From: DASZWJ01 sp963813895
GTDB lineage: Bacteria > Pseudomonadota > Gammaproteobacteria > JAURND01
Reading direction: 5' to 3'
Length of the DNA stretch: 64,000 nt
Assembly (NCBI GenBank): GCA_963813895.1
Contig: CAWFAS010000003.1
Coordinates: forward strand, 310,001-374,000
The notes under the pieces were generated by a model. It was not told the DNA's origin and made no database searches. It saw only the letters and a list, made by a program, of their open reading frames with translations. Numbering within the stretch: the first letter of the stretch is position 1; the number at the start of each line of letters is the position of its first letter. The translations under genes and the position numbers were made by a program. Shown piece by piece: positions 35,597 through 44,640 of this stretch.

Positions 35597-36897
35597 CTGA
35601 GAGATACTTGGCTCGGTAAATTATCCATTTCAGATACCATGCACTTTCCATGCTTGATGTGATATTCAAACTCATCAGCAAAATACTTTAAAAATCCTGC
35701 TACCGGCCATGCCGCTGCATCGCCAAAAGCGCAGATGGTTCGACCTTCAATATTTTTGGCCACTTGTTCTAGTTTTTGAACATCTCCAGGTATGCCCTCG
35801 CCATTTTCAATGCGACGCACCATACGCATAATCCAGCCAGTCCCTTCACGGCACGGGGTACATTGGCCGCAGGACTCTTCTTTGTAAAAGGTGGAAATAT
35901 TTAATAGGGCACGAACCATACACACAGTTTCATCCATTACAATCACTGCAGCTGTACCCAACATTGAGCCTACCTGCATAAGACTGTCATAGTCCATATT
36001 AGTTTTCATGGCCACAGCGGCAGGCAGCACTTTCATAGAAGTCCCACCTGGGATAACCGCCTTTAGCTGATGCCCTTTACGTACCCCACCGGCTAATTCC
36101 AATACCTCAGCAAACGGGGTGCCTAAAGGAATTTCAAAATTCCCTGGTTTATTTACATGGCCGCTAACACTAAAAATTTTGACACCACCGTTATTAGGCT
36201 TACCGAGCGTTAAAAACCAATCTGCACCTTTTTCTAAAATAACAGGCACAGAGGCAAATGTTTCGGTGTTATTAATGGTGGTCGGTCGGCCATAGAGTCC
36301 ATAATTTGCTGGAAAAGGTGGCTTATAACGGGGAAAGCCCTTTTTTCCTTCTAGGGATTCCATTAAAGCCGTTTCTTCCCCACAAATATAAGCGCCAGCG
36401 CCCAAAGTGTTGTGCAACTCAAAGTCGAAGCCTGAACCGAGGATGTCCTTGCCGAGCAAACCCGCTGCTCTTGCCTCATTTAGAGCTGCTTCACAACGGG
36501 TAAATGGTTCCCAGAATTCACCCCGCAAGTAGTTGTAACCTACGGTTGCCCCCATGGCATAACCGGCAATGGCAATGCCTTCAATGACCTGGTGGGGATT
36601 AAATCTCAATATATCGCGGTCTTTACAAGTTCCTGGTTCACCTTCGTCCGAGTTGCATAGCACATACTTTTGACCTGGCGCATTGCGCGGAATAAAACTC
36701 CACTTCAAGCCAGTACCAAAACCAGCACCACCACGGCCACGCAAAGCAGCTTTTTTCAGTTCATCAATAATAGTTTCTGGGGGAATTTTATCGCGTAATA
36801 TTCGACGCCATTGCTCATAACCGCCAACACTTTCATAGGTGGCCATGGTCCAGGGTTGCTCAAGGTGTAAGCTGCGAAAACAGACTTCATTCGGCAT
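35593..36897 (-). CDS. nuoF: NADH-quinone oxidoreductase subunit F
   Basis: 434 residues. FMN- and NADH-binding segments LRGRGGAGFGTGLKWSF (about 50-66) and the GAGAYICGEETAL block are intact, and the 4Fe-4S cluster N3 motif SCGQCTPCREGTGW plus a later Cys (TICAFGDAAAWP) is present. NuoF oxidises NADH at the tip of complex I. It overlaps nuoE by 11 bp. Downstream, the operon is interrupted by vapBC before nuoG. Confidence 0.97.
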   Translation of the reverse strand: MPNEVCFRSLHLEQPWTMATYESVGGYEQWRRILRDKIPPETIIDELKKAALRGRGGAGFGTGLKWSFIPRNAPGQKYVLCNSDEGEPGTCKDRDILRFNPHQVIEGIAIAGYAMGATVGYNYLRGEFWEPFTRCEAALNEARAAGLLGKDILGSGFDFELHNTLGAGAYICGEETALMESLEGKKGFPRYKPPFPANYGLYGRPTTINNTETFASVPVILEKGADWFLTLGKPNNGGVKIFSVSGHVNKPGNFEIPLGTPFAEVLELAGGVRKGHQLKAVIPGGTSMKVLPAAVAMKTNMDYDSLMQVGSMLGTAAVIVMDETVCMVRALLNISTFYKEESCGQCTPCREGTGWIMRMVRRIENGEGIPGDVQKLEQVAKNIEGRTICAFGDAAAWPVAGFLKYFADEFEYHIKHGKCMVSEMDNLPSQVSLS

Positions 36898-37444
36898 TTT
36901 TCACCTCCAGACGGCGGATTTCTTCTAAAATGTCATCAACTCGCTCAAGAGTTAAGTTTTCATAATACTGCTTATCATCAATCTGTAGGACAGGTGCGCT
37001 GGCACACGCAGCCAGACATTCGACTTCTTTAAAGGTAAACAAACCATCCGCTGTGGTGCCGCCTATAGGAATGCCCAGCCTATGCTCCAAATGTTCTAGC
37101 ACTTTCTCTGCGCCGGTTAACATGCAGGAAATGCTATTGCACACCGCAATTTTATGACGTCCTACTGGCTCCAGGTTTAACAAGGAGTAAAAACTCGCTA
37201 CTTCATATACGGCTATTTTGGGTAGGTCTAAATAATCCGCTACAGCATCCATCAACTCAACTGTAAGCCAACCGCCATTTTGTTGCTGCACCAGGCGTAA
37301 AGCCATCAATAGAGCTGAGCGCTTACGTTCAGGAGGAAATTTTGCAATCCAGTGGTCAATTCCCTGACGAACCTGTGGTGATATGACCGAATCATCCCAT
37401 GTATTTTTATCTTTGGATAACTCTTCTGGCGCATTAGCACTCAT
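36887..37444 (-). CDS. nuoE: NADH-quinone oxidoreductase subunit E
   Basis: 185 residues with a thioredoxin-like C-terminal domain that binds the 2Fe-2S cluster N1a through CNSISC and CLAAC. It works with NuoF and NuoG in the NADH-oxidising module. The gene overlaps nuoD by 4 bp (ATGA type) and nuoF by 11 bp, so translation is coupled. An acidic N-terminal extension of about 20 residues precedes the conserved part. Confidence 0.96.
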   Translation of the reverse strand: MSANAPEELSKDKNTWDDSVISPQVRQGIDHWIAKFPPERKRSALLMALRLVQQQNGGWLTVELMDAVADYLDLPKIAVYEVASFYSLLNLEPVGRHKIAVCNSISCMLTGAEKVLEHLEHRLGIPIGGTTADGLFTFKEVECLAACASAPVLQIDDKQYYENLTLERVDDILEEIRRLEVKNAE

Positions 37445-38694
37445 CGATCAATTTCTCCAAACACTATATCTAAGCTGGATAAAATCGCCACTAAATCAGC
37501 GATCATATGGCCACGGCACATTTCATCTAGCGCCGCCAAATGAGGAAAACCAGCCGCACGAATTTTCACGCGATAAGGTTTATTGGCGCCATCGGAAATT
37601 AGATAAATGCCAAACTCACCTTTCGGCTGTTCTACAGCGGTATATACTTCCCCAACCGGTAAGGTATATCCTTCCGTAAATAGTTTGAAATGATGGATTA
37701 ATGCTTCCATATCATTTTTCATAACTTTACGCTTCGGCGGTACTATTTTGTCATCATCTATCATTACCGGTCCTGGATTTTTCTGCAGCCATTCAACGCA
37801 TTGCTGGATAATACGGTTAGATTGACGCATTTCTTCCATACGCACTAAATAACGATCATAACAATCGCCGGTTTTGCCTACAGGAATTTCAAAATCAAGT
37901 CGATCATAAATACTATAGGGCTGGTTTTTTCTCAGATCCCAGGGAACTCCTGAACCTCTCAACATTGGGCCGGTAAAACCAAGCTCTATGGCGCGTTCCG
38001 CTGGGACTATCCCAATCCCCACGGTACGCTGTTTCCAAATTCGATTCTCAGTAAGCAGTGTATCGTACTCATTTACTAAACGGGGAAAGCGTTCGGTAAA
38101 ATCCCCGATAAAGTCCAACAAAGAACCACGACGGTTAACATTGCGCTTATTAACTTCGCTGGGTTTATGCCATTTTGAAGGTTTATATTGTGGCATGCGC
38201 TGCGGTAGGTCACGGTAAACTCCGCCTGGACGATAATAGGTTGCATGCATACGAGCACCTGAAACAGCCTCGTAGCAGTCCATTAAATCTTCCCGCTCGC
38301 GAAAGCAATACAGGAAAACACTCATTGCGCCTATATCAAGAGCATGTGCACCCAGCCATAGCAAATGATTCATAATTCGGGTTATTTCATCGAACATAGT
38401 ACGAATATATTCGGCACGTATGGGCGGAGTAACACCCAGCAATTTTTCGATGGCCATGACATAGGCATGTTCATTACACATCATGGATACATAGTCCAGC
38501 CGATCCATGTAACCTATGCTTTGATTATAAGGTTTGGTTTCAGCTAATTTCTCAGTGGCGCGATGTAATAGACCAATATGTGGATCGGCTTTTACAATAA
38601 CTTCTCCATCCACTTCCAGTATCAGACGCAATACACCGTGCGCAGCTGGATGCTGCGGGCCAAAGTTAAATGTGTAGTTGAGAATCTCAGCCAT
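37441..38694 (-). CDS. nuoD: NADH-quinone oxidoreductase subunit D
   Basis: 417 residues from the ATG at 38692-38694 (MAEILNYTFNFGPQHPAAHG), the usual NuoD start; the longer frame to 38841 only extends over nuoC. HPAAHG and the KTGDCYDRYLVRM block form part of the quinone pocket, a site shared with NiFe-hydrogenase large subunits. It overlaps nuoC by 8 bp and nuoE by 4 bp. Intact. Confidence 0.97.
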   Translation of the reverse strand: MAEILNYTFNFGPQHPAAHGVLRLILEVDGEVIVKADPHIGLLHRATEKLAETKPYNQSIGYMDRLDYVSMMCNEHAYVMAIEKLLGVTPPIRAEYIRTMFDEITRIMNHLLWLGAHALDIGAMSVFLYCFREREDLMDCYEAVSGARMHATYYRPGGVYRDLPQRMPQYKPSKWHKPSEVNKRNVNRRGSLLDFIGDFTERFPRLVNEYDTLLTENRIWKQRTVGIGIVPAERAIELGFTGPMLRGSGVPWDLRKNQPYSIYDRLDFEIPVGKTGDCYDRYLVRMEEMRQSNRIIQQCVEWLQKNPGPVMIDDDKIVPPKRKVMKNDMEALIHHFKLFTEGYTLPVGEVYTAVEQPKGEFGIYLISDGANKPYRVKIRAAGFPHLAALDEMCRGHMIADLVAILSSLDIVFGEIDR

Positions 38695-39388
38695 GTCTGG
38701 GTTGCCCTTCATCAGTCTCAGGATGTATATAACGATTATCGTGACGTATAACTTTAGGCACCAGAGTCCGCGGCTGGATGCTAACGGGTTCATAGATGCA
38801 ACGCTTAAGGGTTGCGTCATATCGCATTTCAACTTGCCCAATTAATGGAAAATCTTTACGAAATGGATGTCCGATAAAACCATAATCCGTCAATATGCGG
38901 CGCAGATCCGGATGACCGCTAAACAAAATACCAAACAGATCAAACGCTTCACGCTCATACCAATTAGCCGCAGGCCAGATATCGATTACTGACTCTACTA
39001 GTGCTGGATCACCCTGTGGAAAAACCCGCAACCGGATACGAAAGTTATGTACCAGGGATAGCAAATGATAAACCACTGCAAATCGGCCTTTATTCCATGG
39101 ACTAAATATCTCTTCACCCCTGGGTGACTCAACTGCTCTACTAAAACCTGTGGCAGTTGTTTCTTCGGTCTGCCATTGCGCAATACCGTATTTGGAATAA
39201 TCAACGCCACAAATATCAAGCAGCATGGTGAACTCAAAGGCTGCTTCGTCACGTAGGGCAAGACAAACTTCCCGCAGATGCTGGACGGGTAGTTCAATCG
39301 TCAATTCATGGTTAGCGATAACAAGCTCAGAAATGGTATTTGCAAACCGCTGCTGCACCAGTTCAGATAAATTTTGAATATTAGTCAT
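38687..39388 (-). CDS. nuoC: NADH-quinone oxidoreductase subunit C
   Basis: 233 residues. The conserved 30-kDa-subunit signature appears as YEREAFDLFGILFSGHPDLR followed by ILTDYGFIGHPFRKDFPL. NuoC has no cofactor and supports the Q-module with NuoB, D and I. A stretch around residues 74-90 (ETTATGFSRAVESPRGEEIF) is an insertion relative to the E. coli homologue but is common outside enterics. It lies 111 bp downstream of nuoB, a spacer with short AGGATGACA repeat pieces. Confidence 0.95.
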   Translation of the reverse strand: MTNIQNLSELVQQRFANTISELVIANHELTIELPVQHLREVCLALRDEAAFEFTMLLDICGVDYSKYGIAQWQTEETTATGFSRAVESPRGEEIFSPWNKGRFAVVYHLLSLVHNFRIRLRVFPQGDPALVESVIDIWPAANWYEREAFDLFGILFSGHPDLRRILTDYGFIGHPFRKDFPLIGQVEMRYDATLKRCIYEPVSIQPRTLVPKVIRHDNRYIHPETDEGQPRHG

Positions 39389-39499
39389 AGGTAAAATCTG
39401 CTCTGATGTTATATTTGGCTGTCATTCTGCTACGCTCTGTCATCCTGGGCAATGACAATTGTTCAGGATGACGGAGCAGGTCTGGATGTAAGAATTATA

Positions 39500-40006
39500 C
39501 TAATCCCGTCGAATCATATTTTGACGGCGTATTTTATTTTGTAATTGAATAACTCCATAAACCAACGCTTCAGCTGTTGGCGGACAACCAGGTACATAAA
39601 TATCGACTGGCACTATACGATCACAACCGCGCACTACCGAATAAGCATAATGATAATAGCCGCCACCATTGGCACAAGAACCCATTGAAATAACCCAACG
39701 GGGCTCAGCCATTTGGTCATATACCCTTCGAAGGGCTGGAGCCATCTTATTACACAAAGTACCCGCTACAATCATGACATCAGATTGCCTAGGACTAGGC
39801 CGGAAAAGTCCACACCCAAAACGGTCCAAGTCATAGCGAGAAGCGGCAGCATGCATCATTTCAACTGCGCAGCAAGCCAATCCGAACGACATAGGCCACA
39901 GCGAACCAGAGCGAGCCCAATTAAATAGTTTGTCAACTGAACTGGTAAAAAATCCTGGGTATTCCGCATCCACAAGATTCGCCTGTTCTTCTCTGACTAT
40001 TCCCAT
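39500..40006 (-). CDS. nuoB: NADH-quinone oxidoreductase subunit B
   Basis: 168 residues from the ATG at 40004-40006, preferred to a GTG at 40027 because AAGGGG lies 7 bases upstream of it. The N2 4Fe-4S ligands are visible in GLACCAVEMM, in MGSCANGGG and in YVPGCPPTAEAL. This is the last iron-sulfur cluster before quinone. The gene overlaps nuoA by 10 bp. Confidence 0.96.
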   Translation of the reverse strand: MGIVREEQANLVDAEYPGFFTSSVDKLFNWARSGSLWPMSFGLACCAVEMMHAAASRYDLDRFGCGLFRPSPRQSDVMIVAGTLCNKMAPALRRVYDQMAEPRWVISMGSCANGGGYYHYAYSVVRGCDRIVPVDIYVPGCPPTAEALVYGVIQLQNKIRRQNMIRRD

Positions 40007-40353
40007 TCTAATGCCCCTTTTTTCCACTCATAAATAAAGCCAATCACTAAGATAAATAAAAAAACCAACATCGAATAAAATCCAAAATGGCCAATATCGC
40101 GCAAAGAAATCGCCCAGGGAAATAGAAATGCAGTCTCAAGGTCAAAAATGATAAACAGAATGGCGACAAGATAAAAACGCACATCAAAGGGCATACGCGC
40201 ATCTTCAAAGGGATTAAAGCCGCATTCGTAAGTAGAATTTTTGGCAGGATCGGGAAGACGAGGCCCTAAGATGAACCCCATTAATAAGGGAGCACAACCA
40301 AAGAAGACTCCGATAGCAATAAAAATAATGACAGGTAGATAATTTTGTAACAT
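39997..40353 (-). CDS. nuoA: NADH-quinone oxidoreductase subunit A
   Basis: 118 residues with three membrane helices. The loop ECGFNPFEDARMPFDVRFY (about 45-63) is the invariant NuoA signature, with the conserved Cys of ND3. It opens the nuo operon; the promoter must lie in 40354-40450 before the small mobile element, but I cannot assign boxes. It overlaps nuoB by 10 bp. Confidence 0.96.
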   Translation of the reverse strand: MLQNYLPVIIFIAIGVFFGCAPLLMGFILGPRLPDPAKNSTYECGFNPFEDARMPFDVRFYLVAILFIIFDLETAFLFPWAISLRDIGHFGFYSMLVFLFILVIGFIYEWKKGALEWE

Positions 40354-40454
40354 AAACAGAAAGCTCTCAGCGATAGTCGGTTTGTAAATCTCTGAACCAC
40401 TTGCTGTTATTTTTGCCTATTTACCACAGCAAACTACAGCACAATCTACACTAA

Positions 40455-40543
40455 GGCTCTGTAACACAATAACTTATCTTTATTAGCATCTCATCTAAGA
40501 CTCATCTGGGCGCTAAAAAGGTAAGTTATTATTTTAAAGAGCC
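40455..40543. mobile_element. MITE-like element, family A, deleted copy 3 (89 bp)
   Basis: Only the outer parts remain: GGCTCTGTAACACAATAACT and the mirrored TTATTATTTTAAAGAGCC, with TAA duplicated on both sides (40452-40454, 40544-40546). The whole central palindrome is missing. It sits between nuoA and tRNA-Leu. A lone end-like sequence GCTCTGTCAAACAATAACTT is at 40642-40661, on the other side of the tRNA. Confidence 0.82.
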
Positions 40544-40549
40544 TAAATA

Positions 40550-40634
40550 TGGTGCCGAAGGTCGGACTCGAACCGACACGGCTTTCGCCACTGCCCCCTC
40601 AAGACAGCGTGTCTACCAGTTCCACCACTCCGGC
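40550..40634 (-). tRNA. tRNA-Leu (anticodon GAG)
   Basis: 85 nucleotides on minus, including an encoded CCA. Acceptor stem GCCGGAG pairs with CTTCGGC; the anticodon arm is CTGTC-TTGAGGG-GGCAG, giving GAG; a long variable arm (TGGCGAAAGCC) and the T-arm GTCGGTTCGAGTCCGAC are present, as expected of a class II leucine tRNA. It lies between nuoA and secG, the position seen in related genomes. Confidence 0.95.
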
Positions 40635-40668
40635 TGTTAAAGCTCTGTCAAACAATAACTTATAATGT

Positions 40669-41052
40669 CTAGTGCTTCATCTTATCAGATGAGGCAGGTA
40701 TAGGCGACTGCGTTGCGGGTCCATTATTAGTCTGTTGTTGTATAGGACTATGCCCAGTATTGATTGAGGTGGGTATTTCTTGTTGAGTACTCGGAATAGG
40801 CACCGGATTGCGTTGCTCGATTTCCTTCCCAACAATAAAGCTCAATACTGCGCTGGTAATGAAAAAAACCATACCCAAGCCGCCGGTGAATTTGACCAGA
40901 AAGGGCGTTGATCCCTGGCTGCCAAACATAGTGCCGGAAGCACCGCTGCCAAATCCCGCACCCGCTTCAGCGCCTTTCCCCCGCTGGACTAAAACCAAGG
41001 CAATGATACAGATTGAGACTAGAATATGTAACAGTGTAATTATTTGTTGCAT
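40669..41052 (-). CDS. secG: Preprotein translocase subunit SecG
   Basis: 127 residues with two membrane helices around GRGAEAG-like loop (ALVLVQRGKGAEAGAGFGSG), the SecG signature, and a low-complexity C-terminal tail rich in Pro, Gln, Ser and Thr. SecG is the small auxiliary subunit of the SecYEG channel. It overlaps the end of tpiA by 13 bp, an arrangement common in this lineage. The tail after residue 85 is poorly conserved in all relatives. Confidence 0.93.
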   Translation of the reverse strand: MQQIITLLHILVSICIIALVLVQRGKGAEAGAGFGSGASGTMFGSQGSTPFLVKFTGGLGMVFFITSAVLSFIVGKEIEQRNPVPIPSTQQEIPTSINTGHSPIQQQTNNGPATQSPIPASSDKMKH

Positions 41053-41795
41053 GATAGTGCAATATCCAAAAATTCTTCTGCATTTAAAGAAGCGCCACCC
41101 ACCAGCCCACCATCAACATCGGGCATGGCAAATAATGCAGCGGCTCCGTCGCGTTTGAGGCTGCCACCATACAAGATTCGCAGGTTTTCAGCAACCTTTA
41201 TATCATATTCAGCTACCCAGGAACGAATTCTGGCATGCACTTCCTGCGCTGTCTCGGGCTGCGCTGTCAATCCGGTGCCAATTGCCCACACTGGTTCATA
41301 GGCGATAACCGCTCGGGCCAGAGTCTTAACTCCCGCCACCAAGTTAAATATGGCATCCAATTGGGCGCGTAGTATGTTATACGTCAATCCCAATTCACGT
41401 TCCTGTAAAGTCTCGCCGATACACAAGATAGGTGATAATCCTTCTTGCAATGCCGCTTGATATTTAGCCGCTACAATCTCATTAGTTTCATTATATAAAG
41501 TACGGCGCTCAGAATGCCCAACCAGCACATAACGGCAACCAAAGTCGCGTAGCATACCTGCAGAAATTTCTCCAGTAAAGGCCCCGGATGGTTGGGCAGC
41601 AAGGTTTTGACCACCCCAAGCAACAGGACCTCCTGCCAATAAACGTCTAGTGCGCTCTAAAAATACAAATGCCGGAAACACTGCAAGTTCTCCTGGAACA
41701 TCAGACGCTCCCTTACTTATCGCACGCAGTAAAGCATCGACACTGGCGCAAGTGCCATTCATTTTCCAGTTACCAGCAATTAAGGATTTTCGCAT
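41040..41795 (-). CDS. tpiA: Triosephosphate isomerase
   Basis: 251 residues. Phosphate- and substrate-binding motifs GNWKMNG (8-14), the catalytic His in VGHSERR and the catalytic Glu in AYEPVWAIGTG are intact, as is the flexible loop. It interconverts dihydroxyacetone phosphate and glyceraldehyde 3-phosphate in the cytoplasm. It is followed by secG with a 13-bp overlap. Length normal. Confidence 0.97.
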   Translation of the reverse strand: MRKSLIAGNWKMNGTCASVDALLRAISKGASDVPGELAVFPAFVFLERTRRLLAGGPVAWGGQNLAAQPSGAFTGEISAGMLRDFGCRYVLVGHSERRTLYNETNEIVAAKYQAALQEGLSPILCIGETLQERELGLTYNILRAQLDAIFNLVAGVKTLARAVIAYEPVWAIGTGLTAQPETAQEVHARIRSWVAEYDIKVAENLRILYGGSLKRDGAAALFAMPDVDGGLVGGASLNAEEFLDIALSCNK

Positions 41796-41822
41796 ATTGG
41801 GTTCTCACAGGTTTATAAATTT

Positions 41823-42015
41823 GTAACTATTCAGCATGTTAACCAAAGAGCCAATTGAGACCGCCCCCATCCTAACCTTCCCCCGCAAGCGGGGGAAGGA
41901 ACTGTTGGGCAGAAAACTAAAAGTCCGCACCGTACAGTCCCTTCTCTCGCTTGCGGGGGAAGGTTAGGATGGGGGCAGTCTCAATTGGCTCCGAGTTACG
42001 ATGCTGAATAGTTAC
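41823..42015. repeat. 193-bp palindromic element, GTAACT family
   Basis: Ends GTAACTATTCAGCAT and its inverse (41823-41837, 42001-42015). A longer inner pair begins GAGCCAATTGAGAC with CCCCCATCCTAACCTTCCCC. No ORF and no clear target duplication. It separates glmM from tpiA. Related in its outermost bases to 59060-59189 and 11203-11278. Confidence 0.82.
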
Positions 42016-42050
42016 ATTAGCTTTTGAACCCTCATCTCCGAGGTTTCTGG

Positions 42051-43394
42051 TCAATTATTATTATTTTTTACTACATCAGCTAACTCTTGCGCCAATTGAT
42101 TCACAAAATCCCAATTTTCTCCCTCTACCATGACTCGGACTACCGGCTCAGTTCCAGAAGCGCGTAGTAATACCCGACCCGAATTGCCCAATTTTTGTTC
42201 AATTCCTGCAACAGCCTGCTTAATATTTCGATGGTTTTCAATAGCATAAGGTTGAGCGACTGGGACATTAATTAATACCTGAGGCATTTTTACCATGCCC
42301 TTTTTGAGATCGTGTAGTGACTTCCCAGTGTCGCTCATCGCTCGCAACACTTGTAATGCAGAAATAATACCATCTCCAGTCGTGGTCAAGCCCAGGTTTA
42401 CAATGTGTCCTGAAGGCTCACCACCTAATAGCCAACCCGCTTCTTTAAGCTTCTCCATTACATAGCGATCCCCTACTGAGGCGCGGATAAAATCAACCTT
42501 TAAATCCTGCATAGCGCGCTCGAAACCAAAGTTACTCATAATGGTACCCACTACACCGCCGGATAAACGCTGTTGAATTTGATTGTCACATACCATAATA
42601 AACAATAATTCATCGCCATCGACGATCTCGCCTTTATGATCCACCATAATGACACGATCGCCATCGCCATCAAATGCGATTCCCAGATGTGCGTCCTCGG
42701 CTAAAACCTTTTGCTTTAATATATCCGGATAAGTAGAACCACATTTTTCGTTAATATTTAAACCATTCGGCTCATTACCTAAAGTAACTACTTTAGCACC
42801 TAACTCAAGGAATACATGCGGCGCAACGTGATAGGTAGCCCCATGGGCACAGTCGACAACAATTTTCATACCAGCCAAGGTGAGACCATTGGGCACTGTA
42901 CTTTTACAAAATTCAATATAACGCCCAGCAGCATCTTCAATACGCACGGCTTTGCCTAATTTGGCGGAATCTACTGTCACCATGGGTTGTTCTAATTGCA
43001 GTTCTATCGCTTGCTCAATGGCTACCGGTATTTTGGTTCCCTGAATTGAAAAGAATTTAATACCATTATCATAATAACGGTTATGTGAAGCGCTGATAAC
43101 AATTCCCGCTTGAGCGCGAAAGGTGCGGGTCAGGTAGGCAATCGCCGGGGTCGGCATAGGCCCCAATAGGTGAATATCAATTCCCGCAGCAGATAAACCC
43201 GCCTCCAACACTGACTCCAACATATAGCCAGAAATGCGGGTGTCTTTGCCAATTAATACTTTCCCACCATTGCCACGGCTTAATACTGTTCCCGCCGCCC
43301 AGCCGAGCTTGAGAATAAATTCTGGATTAATTAGTGAAGAACCGACATTGCCACGAATCCCGTCGGTACCAAAATATTTTCGTGCTTGATTCAT
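42051..43394 (-). CDS. glmM: Phosphoglucosamine mutase
   Basis: 447 residues from the ATG at 43392-43394, which has GAGG upstream; the frame extends further but the conserved start is MNQARKYFGTDGIRG. The phosphoserine loop is GIVISASHN (about 97-105), the metal loop DGDGDR and the sugar loop GGEPSGH. It converts glucosamine-6-phosphate to glucosamine-1-phosphate for peptidoglycan and LPS synthesis. It is downstream of folP and probably in the ftsH-folP-glmM operon. Confidence 0.96.
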   Translation of the reverse strand: MNQARKYFGTDGIRGNVGSSLINPEFILKLGWAAGTVLSRGNGGKVLIGKDTRISGYMLESVLEAGLSAAGIDIHLLGPMPTPAIAYLTRTFRAQAGIVISASHNRYYDNGIKFFSIQGTKIPVAIEQAIELQLEQPMVTVDSAKLGKAVRIEDAAGRYIEFCKSTVPNGLTLAGMKIVVDCAHGATYHVAPHVFLELGAKVVTLGNEPNGLNINEKCGSTYPDILKQKVLAEDAHLGIAFDGDGDRVIMVDHKGEIVDGDELLFIMVCDNQIQQRLSGGVVGTIMSNFGFERAMQDLKVDFIRASVGDRYVMEKLKEAGWLLGGEPSGHIVNLGLTTTGDGIISALQVLRAMSDTGKSLHDLKKGMVKMPQVLINVPVAQPYAIENHRNIKQAVAGIEQKLGNSGRVLLRASGTEPVVRVMVEGENWDFVNQLAQELADVVKNNNN

Positions 43395-43571
43395 ATAAAT
43401 TGCCTCAAAGCGGAAACCCTCACGGTTCGTTCCAGCTTTAATGTAAGGAAAGTACAAAATTGATCTATTATTACATTTTAAAGAAGGGCTGCGCTACCCT
43501 CTAGTCTAGCGGGTGAACTGACAATCAAGCTACGCCCCTGTGTCGGAACGAAGGAATTTGTCAATATATCT

Positions 43572-44438
43572 TCAAGCCATTGCAATAGCTGCGGCTACTT
43601 TAACAGCCTCTACGGTAGCCTTAACATCATGGGCGCGAATAATAGACGCTCCGTTATTGATGGCTATGGATGCTGCTGCCAAGCTGCCATAAAGTCTGTC
43701 TGCTATAGGTAAATTCAATAATTCACCAATGAACATTTTTCGCGATACGCCTATCAAAATGGGTGCGCCCAATGTTTTAAATTCATGTAAATGCGCCAAC
43801 AAGCGTAGATTCTGTTGCAAATTCTTACCAAAATTACCGCCTCCTATGCCCGGATCTATCACAATCTGGCTGCGGAGAATACCGGCTGACACACAAGTTG
43901 TTATGCGTTGTTCAAGAAACCCGAGGATGCTGTCAATAGGACAAACTTGAGTAGGATTGGAGCCAGCGGTAGAGTCTAAGCCATAAGGAAAGGACATATG
44001 CATTAGACAAATGGCAACCCCTGTCTTTTCCACTCTGGCTAATGCCCCGGGTTCTTGTAATGCACGTACATCATTAATAAAACCAGCGCCAGCCATTATA
44101 GCCTCATGCATGACCTGCGGTTTACTGGTATCTACGGAAATAGGCACGGGTAATTCTCGCGCTAATGCAGTGATAACTGGAATAACGCGATCCAGTTCCT
44201 CCTGTAAGGATATTACTGGATGTACCCCTGGATTGGTTGGCTCACCCCCTACATCAATGATTGCCGCCCCATCAGTAACCATTTGGCGCGCATGTTGCAA
44301 TGCCTCGTCTACGGATAAAAAACGTCCAACGGCAGAAAAAGAATTTGGAGTGATATTGAGAATGCCCATGACATGCGGCATAGATAAATCAAGGAATTTC
44401 CCGGCGCAGTTCAAAAAAAATTTTTTAGATTCTGTCAT
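43572..44438 (-). CDS. folP: Dihydropteroate synthase
   Basis: 288 residues. MGILNITPNSFS (24-35) and GADIIDVGGEPTNPG-like (here GAAIIDVGGEPTNPG) are the pterin and sulfonamide-region signatures. The enzyme joins p-aminobenzoate to a pterin in folate synthesis and is the sulfonamide target. It lies between ftsH and glmM as in E. coli. Between it and ftsH sits a palindromic element. Confidence 0.96.
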   Translation of the reverse strand: MTESKKFFLNCAGKFLDLSMPHVMGILNITPNSFSAVGRFLSVDEALQHARQMVTDGAAIIDVGGEPTNPGVHPVISLQEELDRVIPVITALARELPVPISVDTSKPQVMHEAIMAGAGFINDVRALQEPGALARVEKTGVAICLMHMSFPYGLDSTAGSNPTQVCPIDSILGFLEQRITTCVSAGILRSQIVIDPGIGGGNFGKNLQQNLRLLAHLHEFKTLGAPILIGVSRKMFIGELLNLPIADRLYGSLAAASIAINNGASIIRAHDVKATVEAVKVAAAIAMA

Positions 44439-44471
44439 TACTTAGGAGCTCTGTAACTCTCTCTTCTCAGT

Positions 44472-44586
44472 GGCTTTGTTGAATAATTCGCTCCCATTTA
44501 TGGGAAACTCTATGATCCCCTCTCCCCTTGCGGGAGAGGGGATACAGTGCTTTTCCATAAATGGGAGCGAATTACTCAACAAAGCC
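44472..44586. repeat. 115-bp palindromic element between ftsH and folP
   Basis: About 32-base terminal inverted repeats (44472-44503, 44555-44586) with one mismatch begin GGCTTTGTTGAATAATTCGC. The inner part is a smaller palindrome CCCCTCTCCCCTTGCGGGAG. The flank to the right (CCCGCAAGGGGGCAAGGGGA) resembles that inner part, suggesting one repeat inserted near another. The end sequence is like the ends of several IS families, but no transposase is present. Confidence 0.8.
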
Positions 44587-44640
44587 CCCGCAAGGGGGCA
44601 AGGGGAGAGGGATTTATCAGCTTCCCGCTCTCTCGGCTGA

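Noticed and set aside
35547..35681. N-terminal extension of VapB
   Set aside because: It runs through the promoter/operator and into nuoF; the ATG with AGGAGG is at 35546.
38695..38841. N-terminal extension of NuoD
   Set aside because: It overlaps nuoC entirely; the conserved NuoD start is at 38694.
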